Shown in pieces: positions 33,500 to 43,486 of a stretch of DNA of 64,000 nucleotides. The stretch's first letter is position 1. Every line of letters starts with the position of its first letter. Source of the stretch: Chelonoidis abingdonii. Lineage: Eukaryota; Chordata; Testudines; Testudinidae. A program made the position numbers and the translations under genes. The stretch lies in assembly GCF_003597395.2 (NCBI RefSeq), contig NC_133770.1, positions 17,277,713-17,341,712 on the forward strand, written 5' to 3'. The notes beneath the pieces are model-generated. The model was not told where the DNA came from, made no database searches, and was given only the letters and a program-made list of their open reading frames with translations.

Positions 33500-34621
33500 T
33501 CAGAATTGTGGTCCTGTGCATAAGAGCTGTCCGTGTGAGATGACACTAATACGTGTCTGGATGGCCATGGAGCAGCTGAAAAGCCCTGGGCAGAGTCTGT
33601 CTCTAGCGGACCTTGCTCTACTCAGCACCGGGGACCGGTACCGGGAGGCATACCAGTACCTGGAACGAGATCGGGACCTGCAACCGGAGCAGTGCAGGGA
33701 GGTCGACCGAGATCTCAAGACTCGATGTCAGGAGTAGCTACGGGAGTCACAGTGCCTGGAGCGGTGCCGGGCGTAGCGGGCCGGTGAACGGGATACTGAA
33801 CAGTGCCGCGAATGCGACCGGTACCGAGGAGAACGGTGCCGGGACTGTGAGTGGCGTCGGAAGCGGGAGCACCGATGGGACCTAGAACGTCTGCGGGACT
33901 GTGAGCGTGAATGGTGCCGCTCTGCTGTGCCGACAGAGGATGGTCTTATCAAGACAGGCTTGCCGATAGACTGCACTACCTCGCACCGGCGGTGCCAGGG
34001 GTTGAGGCAGCATCGACTCTGTCATGGCAATCACATCCCTCGCCGTTGAGAATGTCTCCGGCATGGATGGAATAGTAAGCTCAACCACGGCTCGTGCCGG
34101 GGAGCTGACAGGCACCGGACTCGATGGCCCTTGTGGGACCGGAATCAACGTGCCAACGTTGTCGGTGCCACAGCAGGTGTCGGTGCCGGGCGATCCGACT
34201 TAGACGAGCTCTCTGGCTGCCGTGCAGGTGGCACGGAAGCAGCAGGAGTCTTAGGCTCTCTCGACCTCGGGGAGCGGGAGCGGTGCCGAGTTGACTTTGG
34301 TGCTGGCGATGGCCGGTGCCGAGAGGCCTTGGCAGTACCGGAGTGGTCCAGTGCCGAGGAGGCGCTTCTGCCCGCCGATTGCCCAGTGCTCGGTGCCGAA
34401 GGCGGAGGGGTAAGAGCCACCTCCATGAGGAGCTGTTTTAACCGAAAGTTCTGCTCCTTTTTTGGTCTCGGCTTAAAAGCCTTGTAAATGCGACACTTAT
34501 CTGTCAGGTGAGATTCCCCGAGGCACATAAGACAAGAGTCGTGTGGATCTCCGGTTGGCATCGGCTTGTGACAGGCCGAGCACAGTTTGAAACCCAGTGA
34601 ACCGGGCATGGGCCCTGGCAC
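33500..34621 (-). pseudogene. DIRS Gag N-terminus: cysteine knuckle and arginine/serine-rich tract (copy D)
   Basis: The first frame (34145..34621, 158 aa) has cysteines at 14, 17, 30, 33 and 43 ('CSACHKP', 'CLMCLGESHLTDKC'), a probable zinc knuckle. A basic stretch follows, 'KAFKPRPKKEQNFRLKQLL', then a Ser/Pro/Arg-rich tail. The same reading phase, after stops, shows a dense RS tract at 33728..33976 ('SRSQSRRRSRSHRCSRFRRH' and onward). Another lies at 33500..33718 ('CRSRSRSRYWYASRYRS'). The DNA there is full of 'cggtgccg' and 'ggtaccg' units. An RS-rich Gag could bind RNA or splicing factors; that role is inference. Confidence 0.7.
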
Positions 34622-34794
34622 CGGGTGCGGGAAAGGGGCTAATCCCCAAACCCCTCTTAACTATACACTAACTATGAACGATAAAAATTAACTATAACTT
34701 TGAACTATATACACAAAAAAAAATAACTAGAGAACTACGAGTAGCTAGGGCGGTGGAGGTCAGTAAAACCGCACTCCACTGTTCCAACGACCGA

Positions 34795-34984
34795 CACGGG
34801 CAGTAAGAAGGAACTGAGGGGCGGTTGGGTCGGCAGGGGTATATATCCGGCGCCACAGCAGCGCCACTCCAGGGGGCGCCCAGCCAACCCACCAAGTGTT
34901 GCTAGGGTAAAAATCTTCCGACGAACGTGCACGCGGTGCGCGCACACCTAATTGGAATCGATATGAGCAAGCACTCGAAGAAGA
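34795..34984 (-). promoter_or_regulatory. 5' terminal repeat and leader of copy D with TATA-like box
   Basis: This is the element's 5' end on the minus strand and the inverted partner of the left terminus. It includes 'ggatatataccc' on the minus strand (plus coordinates near 34837..34848), a TATA-like string downstream of the terminal repeat. Next comes the leader string ctcagttccttct, shared with copy A. Terminal repeats of DIRS elements carry the promoter, so this is the likely transcription start region. Confidence 0.5.
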
Positions 34985-35140
34985 ATTATAGCTGCTAGGG
35001 ACACCATCCTGAATTTCAGATGTCTGACATGCTTGTTCCATTGTCTGAGATGGAGTATCTGCCTCCAAACTATTATTCTTTGGTATCAGAAAATATCTTG
35101 AATAGAACCCTTTTCCTGTGTCGAAGTGAGACTGACTCAA
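34985..35140 (-). pseudogene. DIRS RT fingers (copy C, right of insertion)
   Basis: Minus-strand reading gives 'GKGFYSRYFLIPKNN' and, closer to the junction, 'HVRHLKFRMVSLAAI'. Copy C resumes on the other side of copy D with the motif A region (28965). So D interrupted C between the fingers and motif A. The matching part of D reads 'GKGFYSCYFLIPKSK' and 'FRMVSLGTIIPSLDPGDRY'. Confidence 0.8.
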
Positions 35141-36540
35141 TGGTTCCTAGATTTACGAGTGATGAGATCTCCTGTGTCAGCAATTGCTCATGAGAGGAGC
35201 CCCTGAAGGGGGAAGAAGAAGGGGTTGGAAGGGTGGGGTGGAGGTAAAGTTGATAGTACAGCAGAAGTAATGGCCTCCAATACCCATTTGTCCAATGTTA
35301 TAGTCTCCCGTACTTGATGAAAGAGAGAAGTGGTGTTCAAATTGAGGAAGAAGGGTTATGTCCAGCAGTTGATAAAACCTGGTCATTGGATGGTCTGGAC
35401 TCTTGACCAAAACCATCAAAAATGATGTCTGAATGATGCTGAAGTCTGGGATGAAGCAGTCTAGGTAGTTGCAGACTTTTTCTTTGAAAACCTCAACCTC
35501 TTGGTCAGTGTTTCCGGTGGCCTACGGAAGGCAGAAAATTGAGCAAGGTGGGATCTTTGTGTTGACTGAGACCTGCTAAACTTCCTTATTTTTTGCAGGA
35601 GTGTATATCCCTACAAACTTAAGTTTTGTCCTAGAGTGTTTTAGGGTATGAAGCGAGTTGTCTGTGGAATCCACGAAAAGCCTCTGGCCTTTGAAAGGTA
35701 AATCTTTCATAGTCGATTGTGCCTCCCGCGAAACCCCCCGGCACAACTGAAGCCAGGAAGCTTGCCTCATTGATACTGTGGTGGAAACAGACCTGGTTGC
35801 CTTGTTCGTCACATTTAGTGAAGCTTGCAGCGAAGTTTTTGCTAAAAGCTGACCCTCTTTTATTATGGAGCTGACCTGTTCACGATGTTCCTGTGGAAAA
35901 TGGTCAGTAAAAGTATTACATTTCTCTTAATTCAGGTAGTCGTATTCTGACATCAGCACCTGGTGGTGAGTTATCCTGAACTGAAGTGTTGTTGATTAAT
36001 AGCTTTTATGACTTTCTGGTCCTTATTATAAAGGGGTGGCTTTTTGGATATGCTACCTACCCCTTTCATTGGCTGCATCCATGAACAGAGAGTTTGGTGT
36101 AGGATGAGAAAATAAAAATTCAGAATCCTTGGACGTAGTATTTTTTAATCATCTCTCTTCTGTGTGGTTGGGGGGCGGGAATGTTGCTGGGGTTTGCCAG
36201 ATGGACTTGGCTGCCTTTGAGAGGGCTTAATTAATTGTCAGTGCCAATGGGGGCTATGGGAAGTGGCACGGGCCAAGGGATATGCTGGTTACCGCTTCCT
36301 GGAGTCCCCATTGGCCTGGAACGTACTGAGGTAGAGGTGTGCAATATGCCCAAGCAATGAATGCAGTGAGAGTGCCCATCACTAACAAGGACTGCTTCTC
36401 AGTAAGAAAGGCACCTTTTAAATCCCAGTGAGCCTGGCATCCCCAACAAATGAAAAAGTTGTTCAAGCCCCTCGATGGGGGGAAAAGAAAAACAATCTTT
36501 TTTAAATAGGGTAACAAACGTTCCAGCTGTAAGGTATTAA
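35141..36540 (-). pseudogene. DIRS Gag remnants (copy C)
   Basis: The frame 35576..35812 carries 'MRQASWLQLCRGVSREAQ' and 'STMKDLPFKGQRLFVDSTDN', matching the Gag core of copy D. Farther 5', around 36320..36440, the minus strand encodes a knuckle 'GHSHCIHCLGILHT' that parallels 'DPHDSCLMCLGESHLT' of D. The frame is broken and the part between knuckle and core is shorter than in D, so a deletion is likely. The RS tract seen in D was not found here. Confidence 0.65.
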
Positions 36541-36687
36541 ATCTACTACTACTTAAAACTAACTATAAAGCTAAAACACTACTAAAAGTGGGAAACAAAT
36601 ACAGCACAGTCACATGCTAGATACCGTCTCTGGCCAAAGGTGATTGAGTAGGAACTGAGGTCACTTTGCCCACAGAGCCCTCTATAG

Positions 36688-37016
36688 CAGGGTTGGCCAA
36701 ACATACTGGCCCACTGAGCCTCATATGACAATCTTCTGAAGTTCGAGAGCCAGGGCACACCTGCCAGAAGCCAGAGCTCAGGGCTTCAGCCCCATGCCTG
36801 TTGAAGCACCAAGCCCCGGCAGATGCGACCCACAGGGCTGAAGCCCAGGGATCCCCCTTCCCCTGGACAGAAGCCCCTACCCCACCACCCCCTGCAAGGC
36901 AGAGGTCCCGAGCTCTCCCCGCAAGTCTTAGAGATGGAGACTGGGAGAAGCTGGGGGCTTTTACTTTAACAGTAAAAGCTGCATGTGGCTCACAAGCCAC
37001 AGTTTGGCCACCTCTG
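36688..37016. mobile_element. Non-autonomous hAT-like element near the 5' end of copy C
   Basis: The ends pair: 'cagggttggccaaac' on the left and 'gtttggccacctctg' on the right. The 329-bp GC-rich interior has no transposase. Flanks ctctatag and cagtatgg match at 5 of 8 positions, a weak trace of a target duplication. Confidence 0.75.
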
Positions 37017-37179
37017 CAGTATGGCCTCAGTTCAAGGCACGAAGATGTGTACAGTGAATGTGCAGGCAGAACAGGTACTGCAACCAAAAATCTCCATCAA
37101 AGGTGCAGGGTACATGCTCATTTGAATGGAACACCCACAGAGACATTACTCGGAGAAGAAGTGGGGTACATTTTCCAAG

Positions 37180-38380
37180 TGAGAAGGTCTCACTGCTTTC
37201 TGTAATAGTGCTAACAATGATTCTGTTCCATCTAGTTAACTTTTAAATAGTTTTCAACATCAGTTGAGGAGGAAGGGTGGAGAGACCATATGCTGAAAAC
37301 AAATGTATTTTCACAAGGAAAATGACAACTTCACTTGGAATGTGCAGCCCAACTCACCTGTACTTCAGCGAATAGTCTTATAGCAGTTCTTCATTGTGTT
37401 TACATAGTTTGATCTAGCTACGTCTATCATCCAAGTCAGGAATATTTATCCATGCCTCACATGAACATTTCCTTCCTTGGAGTAATGAGGTCCACAAATC
37501 TATGACATTAGATCTATGAACCTCATTACAAATAAGAAACTAGTTAAACAGATACAGTGTATCCCCATAAAGTATGAATCCAAATAAGGCCTGTATGTGT
37601 GTGTTTATCATAAACACACAGGACCCAATTCTCTTCTCTTTCATGCCAGTGTAATTCAGGAGTAAGTCCGTTACCTTTAATGAAGTTACACTAATGTAAA
37701 CCATGTGCGCAAGGTAAATAGGTCTACATGCTTTAAGTGAGTTGAACCACTTACACCACATCTGAATTGGGCCCACATAGTGTACTTAAAGGAAATTGTG
37801 TGTGTAATCAGAAGACTTTAGTCCATAGAATGGGACTGAACAAAAAAAATTCACAATAGCATGCAGAAAGGTTTTTTGAAACCAGAAATCACAAACAAAT
37901 GCTTGAGAGAATTTTACAAACCCATTTTCACAGCTATTCGTTATGGGTCTAATCCTCCATTGGGGATTTTTGCACCTTAGTGCTGGTGCACTGTATTGGT
38001 GTAAACTGAGGCTTGAAGTGGTACTGTTTAACTTGGTTTCAGACTGGGGAAAGCTGTGCCAGTAGCAAGTCACTTTTTACCCTAATGAAGTATATTTATA
38101 AGCTCCACTACCAAAAAAAAAAAGAAGGGGAAAGGGGTTGGGTATGGGTCAGCAAGGCCTAAAATATTTTGTATCAACTTCCACTCAGTTCAAAGGGAGT
38201 TTGAGATGCTCAGTACCTGTCAGGGTCAGGCCACACCTTACCCAAGCTGAATGACATGTTTAAAGGGGAGTCTGAGTTTAGTCAAGTAGTTGCTAAGGCA
38301 CTGATGATACGGTCAGGAAATTATTAACTAAACACCCAAGGAAGGACTCTGTTATCCCACTGTTTGCAGTGCTGGTCTCA
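37180..38380. other. Non-coding stretch with foldback scraps
   Basis: No gene recognised. Parts near 37620..37790 and 37940..38060 ('ggtctaatcctccattgggg', 'tagtgctggtgcactg') have the wording of the hairpin repeats, but arms could not be paired with confidence. Confidence 0.4.
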
Positions 38381-38385
38381 GAACA

Positions 38386-38466
38386 TTAGAGACTAGGTGA
38401 GAGTTAGGTAATATATTTTTATCGAATAAAAAAAAATATTACCTCACCCATTTTGTCTCTCTATTA
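38386..38466. mobile_element. Truncated foldback MITE, relative of 5539..5690
   Basis: 'tagagactaggtgagagtta' and 'ggtaatatattttta' at the left face 'aaaatattacctcaccc' and 'ttttgtctctcta' at the right. The 'gtctctctaatat' edge is shared with the better copy. The centre is lost to an A-rich stretch. Confidence 0.65.
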
Positions 38467-38469
38467 TCC

Positions 38470-39475
38470 CAGAAATTTCCAGGGGAAAATTAACACATCT
38501 AATGATTAAAGAAATTAATGATGTACTTCATGGTTTTTATGAAGAACACATAAAAAGGACATTTGCTAAGCCTCTCCTGATAGTTTTACTGTTCTCAACA
38601 AGTTAAATAAAATTGACTTTAAGATCACAAAATGCCCAGATAAATATTGTTGATGCTCTAACATGGGGTTTATTTAGTGTGGTATTATGCAATATTTAGT
38701 TTATTTCTCTACAGTTTTAATGAAGATCCTGACTCCTACATGGTTCAGTTTTACAGGGAGCAACACAAGTTCCCACCCTTCCTTCATTTCTTCCCAGACT
38801 TACAGCTGCCTTTTCCAGCACTTATGGTTTGTTGGGGAGAACTGCATCCCTGTGGATTAGACTGCACTAATCACAAGTCTGGTTCAGAGTGGGTGTTGCA
38901 GACATATACAGATGATGCTTAATGCAAAATGCCACAATGAGATGCATAAAAAAAATCTGCAGTATTTTGAATATCCTCAACTCCTATTGATTTCAGTGGG
39001 AATTAAGGTTGCTCAGCATCTTTCAAGATTATAAAGGAAGCCAACTTTCCTGTTCAATTCTCAGTTTCTGACAGGTTTAGATAAATGGTGCTTGCGAAGG
39101 TACTTTTATCTTTGGTATCTTTTATGGCTGTTCAAGAGAGTCTGCAGAGTGTTAGCCTTTGGGGAAGCCGTAACTGATGAAACTGACAAACCACTAAAAG
39201 GGAAAAAAAACACATTACTTCTGAAAATCTTGCTGCTGGGACAAGTCCATCCTGAGCTAATGGACTCAGTGAGTCAAAAGAAACCATTTCCAATATCAAT
39301 AAACTGTGCCAACAGGATTACCACCAGACACAGGGTAGCCACACACTCACTGTCCTGACAAAGCTGGCATCCCAGCTAGACAGGACACAGGAAGCAGTGT
39401 ATCAAAGGAGACTGAGGAATGACATCTTTTAGGACTATTCTTATCCCATTATGGATATGAAACTGGCTGCTGAGC
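38470..39475. other. Non-coding stretch
   Basis: No feature recognised, AT-rich. Confidence 0.4.
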
Positions 39476-39479
39476 ACTT

Positions 39480-39960
39480 GAGGGAGAGTCAAGAAATCTG
39501 GGTTTTAGTCCCTGCTCTGCCAGACACTTCCTGCAGGCAGATCATTATGGCCTCCATTTTCAAGAATGTCCACTAATTTGGGGAACTTCTGTTTTTGGAA
39601 GCCCCACTTAAGACACCAGCTGCCTGATTTTCACAGGTGCCGAGCACCCATGACTCCAGCGAAGTTAATGGGAGTGGTTGGTACTCAGGACATCTGAATA
39701 TCAGACCGGTGTCTCTTAAGTTGGGCACCCAAAACTGAAGCACCGAAAATTAGAACACACATTTGAAAATCTGGGCTTTACCCTCTCTGTGACAGTTTCC
39801 TCATCTGCAAAGTGGGGATAATTTTTCCATAGGGAGACAGTATGGAAAAGTCCCATTAGATCATCTAGTCTAACATCTAAGATCTTACCTCCCAGAGTTG
39901 TTATGAGAGCTAATTCATCTGTATTTGTAAAGCATTTTGAGATTCACATATGCTATCCCA
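39480..39960 (+). repeat. MIR-type SINE split by a foldback repeat
   Basis: The first half (39480..39549) reads 'aatctgggttttagtccctg' and 'ctgctctgccagacacttcc'. After the insertion (39550..39778) the second half resumes with 'acagtttcctcatctgcaaa' and 'gtggggataatttt', and ends 'tttgtaaagcattttgagat'. A short CR1-like scrap 'agatcatctagtctaacatc' (39858..39877) also interrupts it. Confidence 0.65.
39550..39778. repeat. Palindromic foldback repeat inserted in the MIR
   Basis: Left 'cctgattttcacaggtgccg' and 'agcacccatgactcc' mirror right 'ggttggtactcaggacat' and 'ctgaatatcag'. The outer ends 'ccattttcaag' and 'tttgaaaatctggg' also pair. It interrupts the SINE and is therefore younger than it. 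Confidence 0.6.
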
Positions 39961-42900
39961 TGATTAATATTGAAACAAAAAGCTTGCTGCTGCTATAGAT
40001 CTCAGCTTTGTAAATCCAATATAAGGATCTTTGTAAAGGTCAAGTCACATTAAAAATGCAAGTCTCAGATTTTTCATAAAGCCAAAATAAATTTTGGACT
40101 AACAAAACCTTGCACTAATTTAAAACCTATTGGACTAACATCTAAACAGCCAATATTTCTAGAAATACCTGAAGTCATATGTGCGTACAGTAGCTGAACT
40201 GCTCTACCACGTATAAAACATAATGAAAAGAAAGTGAGATATAGCTATACCACATGGTTAGAAACAATACAATACATCACAGAGTACTTAACAGTCATGG
40301 TTCAAATGCACTAAAGAAAGGTTTAACTTCTTCCCTTGGGAAGAAAGAAGCCTGTTCACACATTACGAAAAGCTCTCCTAAACAAATCAGGCAGAACAAA
40401 TGATGTTATGGAGAAAGTACACTTAAAACAAGGAAGCAGTAAGAAATAGCCAGAAACTTTAGACACCTCCACAATGGAGTCAAGAAAACTCAGTATTCAG
40501 CTAGGAGTCTGAAGAGGGAAAATATTTAAGATCCCCTTAATTTTTTTTTATTTTTTTTTTTAAACATTTTAATAAGGAGGTGAACTCATGTACAAAGAAT
40601 TCCCCATCACCCAATGTTTCCCTCACTGGAGAAATGTACTATGAACCAAGGTGTCTTTATAATATCAAACCTAAACTGCTCTGCATTTTCTCCACTGAAC
40701 AGATAAGTAATAGTTTTTAGTCAACACAAAATACATTAGAGATGAACAAGACCAGTCCATCCCCTGTTGGTGCAGGACTGTGCCCTATAATTCTCCAGTG
40801 ATTCTTCTTGTCCAATTTTAAGGGAGAACAAAAACTTTTTGCCTTGTTCCACTCCATTATTACAGTTTTGCATTTCATTTCATTTCTAATCTCTTTTCTG
40901 GTGGCAATAAAAAAATAGAGAATTGTTTGCATTGCTTCTTACTGATATTCATAAGCCCCAAGATTTGCAAGCTGTCCTTAATTTTAATTTGAATTAACCT
41001 ACAGAAGCAGCTGTTCATATTATAGCACAGCCTAAAACACAGGAAAGATTTGAGATCACCATGCTAAACCCAAACAATGCACCAACACATTTTCTCTGTT
41101 CTTCAGAAATATTCCAGGCTATCGTTTTGAAGTATAGTGACTGACATTAAACAATCGACTGTTAACCATACTTTGTATCTGAGATACTGCAGTTTTTCCC
41201 CGTTCTAAGTATGGGAGGAAAAACGTGACATCTCAGATATCATTGTTTGGCAACTTTTGACTTTATCATAGCAACCACAGTAGCTACAAGATGTAAATTT
41301 TTTTTTCCTCAATCTGCTCACCTAAAACTAGAATTTCAAACACAATTCTTAGTATGAAACCACTCAAACTCATATACAGAAGGCAAAAGCAGGCATGCAT
41401 CCCTTTGTTTGACAGGAACACACTGGCAGCTTGCCAAAAGGCCTTCCTTAACTTGAGCAAAATGGGCAAACTAGAAGTATGAGTGTGGTCCACTGCATGT
41501 ATGGATCCCAGCATGCAATGCTCCATCTCAGTTTGAGGAGCCTCAGATTAGATTGAGATGACCCACACATGATGGGATGCATAGGATTCATCAGTGTATT
41601 GAAGATGACAGAAGCTAAGGGCCACATCTTTGGCCAACTCTAGAATAAATATCCCGGTTGGCGTATATTAGTTTGTCATAAAAGTTCACCAACATCACTA
41701 ATATAACTGCTTTCTCTATACAGACCAATCCCTCACACAATAATTTCCTTTGAAGTCCTGACTCTGAATAGCTTTTATCTGTTCCTCCCACTCAGACATT
41801 CCTATGCAAACCCACCCTCCTTTAGGACTTGAGAGGAAAGAATTAATAAAACAGCACACTGATTTTTTTCCCTCTTGAGGGTATTTGAAATCACAGCTTC
41901 TCTATTAGGTTTCCTTTGCAGAGTGGGCGACACCCACCATGGATGCTGTCATCTGCCAGCAACATGGCAGGATGCAGCTGTTTTTTTATGGGAAACAATG
42001 CTCACAGCTTGCAGTCTCCTGCCAGTGCCTCCCTTCAACTTGACAGCTCTGCTACATATGTTTATGTTACAGGCTCAAGTCATCCCTTTGCAGAAAAAAA
42101 GGACACTACCTTTCCTGCACACACAATGCCCCTCACAAACCACACATCTACAGAGGTGGCTGCTGCAGATTTCAGAGGAATGTGGGATGCTGCTTTTTCA
42201 GAACATGATCATCCCTGCCACTTGTGCACACAATGGTCAATTTTGGCTGGTACTTGAATGGAGTTGTGACCCTCCTCACATGGGGAGGACCAAATGATAT
42301 GGTCTGGAGTTTGCTATTGTTTTTGCTTTTTTCATTTATCTGCTAGGAATAACATTGATCAGATTTGTGGGATTTATTGGACACTTGCAGTAAATCACTT
42401 TTGAGGTTCTCACATGACTATGGATCTGTTCAATATTCTCAAATTTATCTGTTTGATCATATACGGATCCAAACCATCACTAACAAGTCTTCCTATCTTC
42501 CAAGGCTTAATTAAGCATTTGCTGATCATTTAGACTCAAACTTCTTTAAAAAAAAAAAAACACACACACACACACAAAAGTAGTTTTAATTTGCAGTGGC
42601 TCAGAGTGCTGATTTTCCTCTGATTCCTTTCATAAATCAGGACAACGCTCTCCTTTCATTTGCATTCTTCTGCTAGCAATGAAAACAGAGTAGGCAGGCT
42701 ACTGATGAATCTAAGTGGGGCTTACTATTAGTTCATTAAGCTGATTCACTCCTCAGGCATGAAACTACATCTATTTTAGCACTTAAGCAAATGGTGCAAG
42801 TTATGCAATATGAAGTTTAATATTAATATTTAATGGCTGTAAAATGATACAGCCACATGCATGTGGAGAATTATTGGCTCTTTTTAATCAAGTAGTGTTA

Positions 42901-43185
42901 GTGACATACTGTACACATGTACAGAGTTGTAAAATAACATACCACTTTATAAAAAAGTAAACTTGATAAGTAAGCTGAATAGTCATTGTGCCAAAAATAA
43001 CATGGATTCTTTCCAGGAAATGTTCTTGCCAGTCCTAGCATTCTTATCAACACAGAGATTCAAAATATCACAGCTCCTGAGGAGCCACAGCCCCCGTAGT
43101 TAAACTATTCAGCCCATATTTGAGATGGAAAAGCCATCTCCCTCCTGGCAGCCAAGGACTGTGCCCCTTCCTCTCAGCTTCCCAA
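39961..43185. other. Long non-coding stretch
   Basis: AT-rich, without recognised gene or transposon. It contains a T-rich run (40542..40561) and an A-run joined to CA units (42549..42577). A plus-strand 140-aa ORF at 41875..42297 follows an acceptor-like 'tttcctttgcag', but an equally long second frame overlaps it and neither has a domain. Confidence 0.45.
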
Positions 43186-43189
43186 GGAA

Positions 43190-43486
43190 GGGCTGGTCTA
43201 CACTACGGGGGAAAAATCGATCTTAGATACGCAACTTCAGCTACGTGAATAACGTAGCTGAAGTCGAACTATTTAAGATCGAATTACTCACTGTCCTCAT
43301 GGCGCAGGAGCGATGTCCGTGGCTCCCCATGTTGACTCCGCAACTCCTTTCAGGTTGGTGGAGTTCCGGAATCGATATAAGCACGTTCGGGGATCGATAT
43401 ATCGCGTCTAGATGAGACGCGATATATCGATCCCCAAGCAATCAATTGCTACCTGCAGATATAGCGGGTAGTGAAGACGTAGCCTA
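43190..43486. mobile_element. MITE with stacked perfect palindromes
   Basis: The ends are similar in inverted orientation: 'ggctggtctacactacggg' on the left and 'gggtagtgaagacgtagcct' on the right. Inside are two perfect hairpins. One has 13-bp arms (43234..43246 and 43252..43264). The other has 21-bp arms (43389..43409 and 43415..43435) around a 5-base loop and contains 'cgatatatcgcg'. No coding capacity. An hAT-like class is inferred from the ends only. Confidence 0.75.

Larger units (their letters stand above)
29018..34984 (-). mobile_element. DIRS-like retrotransposon copy D (inner, structurally complete)
   Basis: A 5.97-kb element with inverted ends. The left reads 'ctcatatccattccaattag', 'gcacgttcgtcggaagac' and 'gggcgccccctggagtggcg'. 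The right carries the reverse complement of each ('ctaattggaatcgatatgag', 'cttccgacgaacgtgc', 'cgccactccagggggcgcc'). Next to the 3' end lies an internal complementary region (29161..29228). On the minus strand it holds Gag, RT/RNase H and tyrosine recombinase. No target-site duplication is expected for this class. It lies within the RT of copy C, so it is younger. It is more readable than C, yet stops and frameshifts remain in every ORF. Confidence 0.9.
24304..37170 (-). mobile_element. DIRS-like retrotransposon copy C (outer, old, interrupted)
   Basis: Both ends are recognisable. The left (3') end has 'ggtactcaccttgtgcag' and 'ctgtgggtgctccac'. The right (5') end, at about 37060..37170, reads as its reverse complement with 'ggaacacccacagagac' and 'accaaaaatctccatcaaag'. 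Between them on the minus strand, right to left, come decayed Gag, RT, RNase H and recombinase. A second DIRS (29018..34984) splits the RT. Short DNA elements sit at 25688, 26291 and 36688. With insertions removed the element would be close to 6 kb, normal for DIRS. The right boundary is approximate. Confidence 0.8.

Noticed and set aside
33372..34487. Plus-strand ORFs of 90-121 aa over the DIRS Gag
   Set aside because: They are shadows of the minus-strand Gag in GC-rich repetitive DNA.
41875..42297. 140-aa plus ORF with an acceptor-like site just upstream
   Set aside because: A second frame of 113 aa overlaps it, neither shows a domain, and no donor fits well. Left as unassigned sequence.
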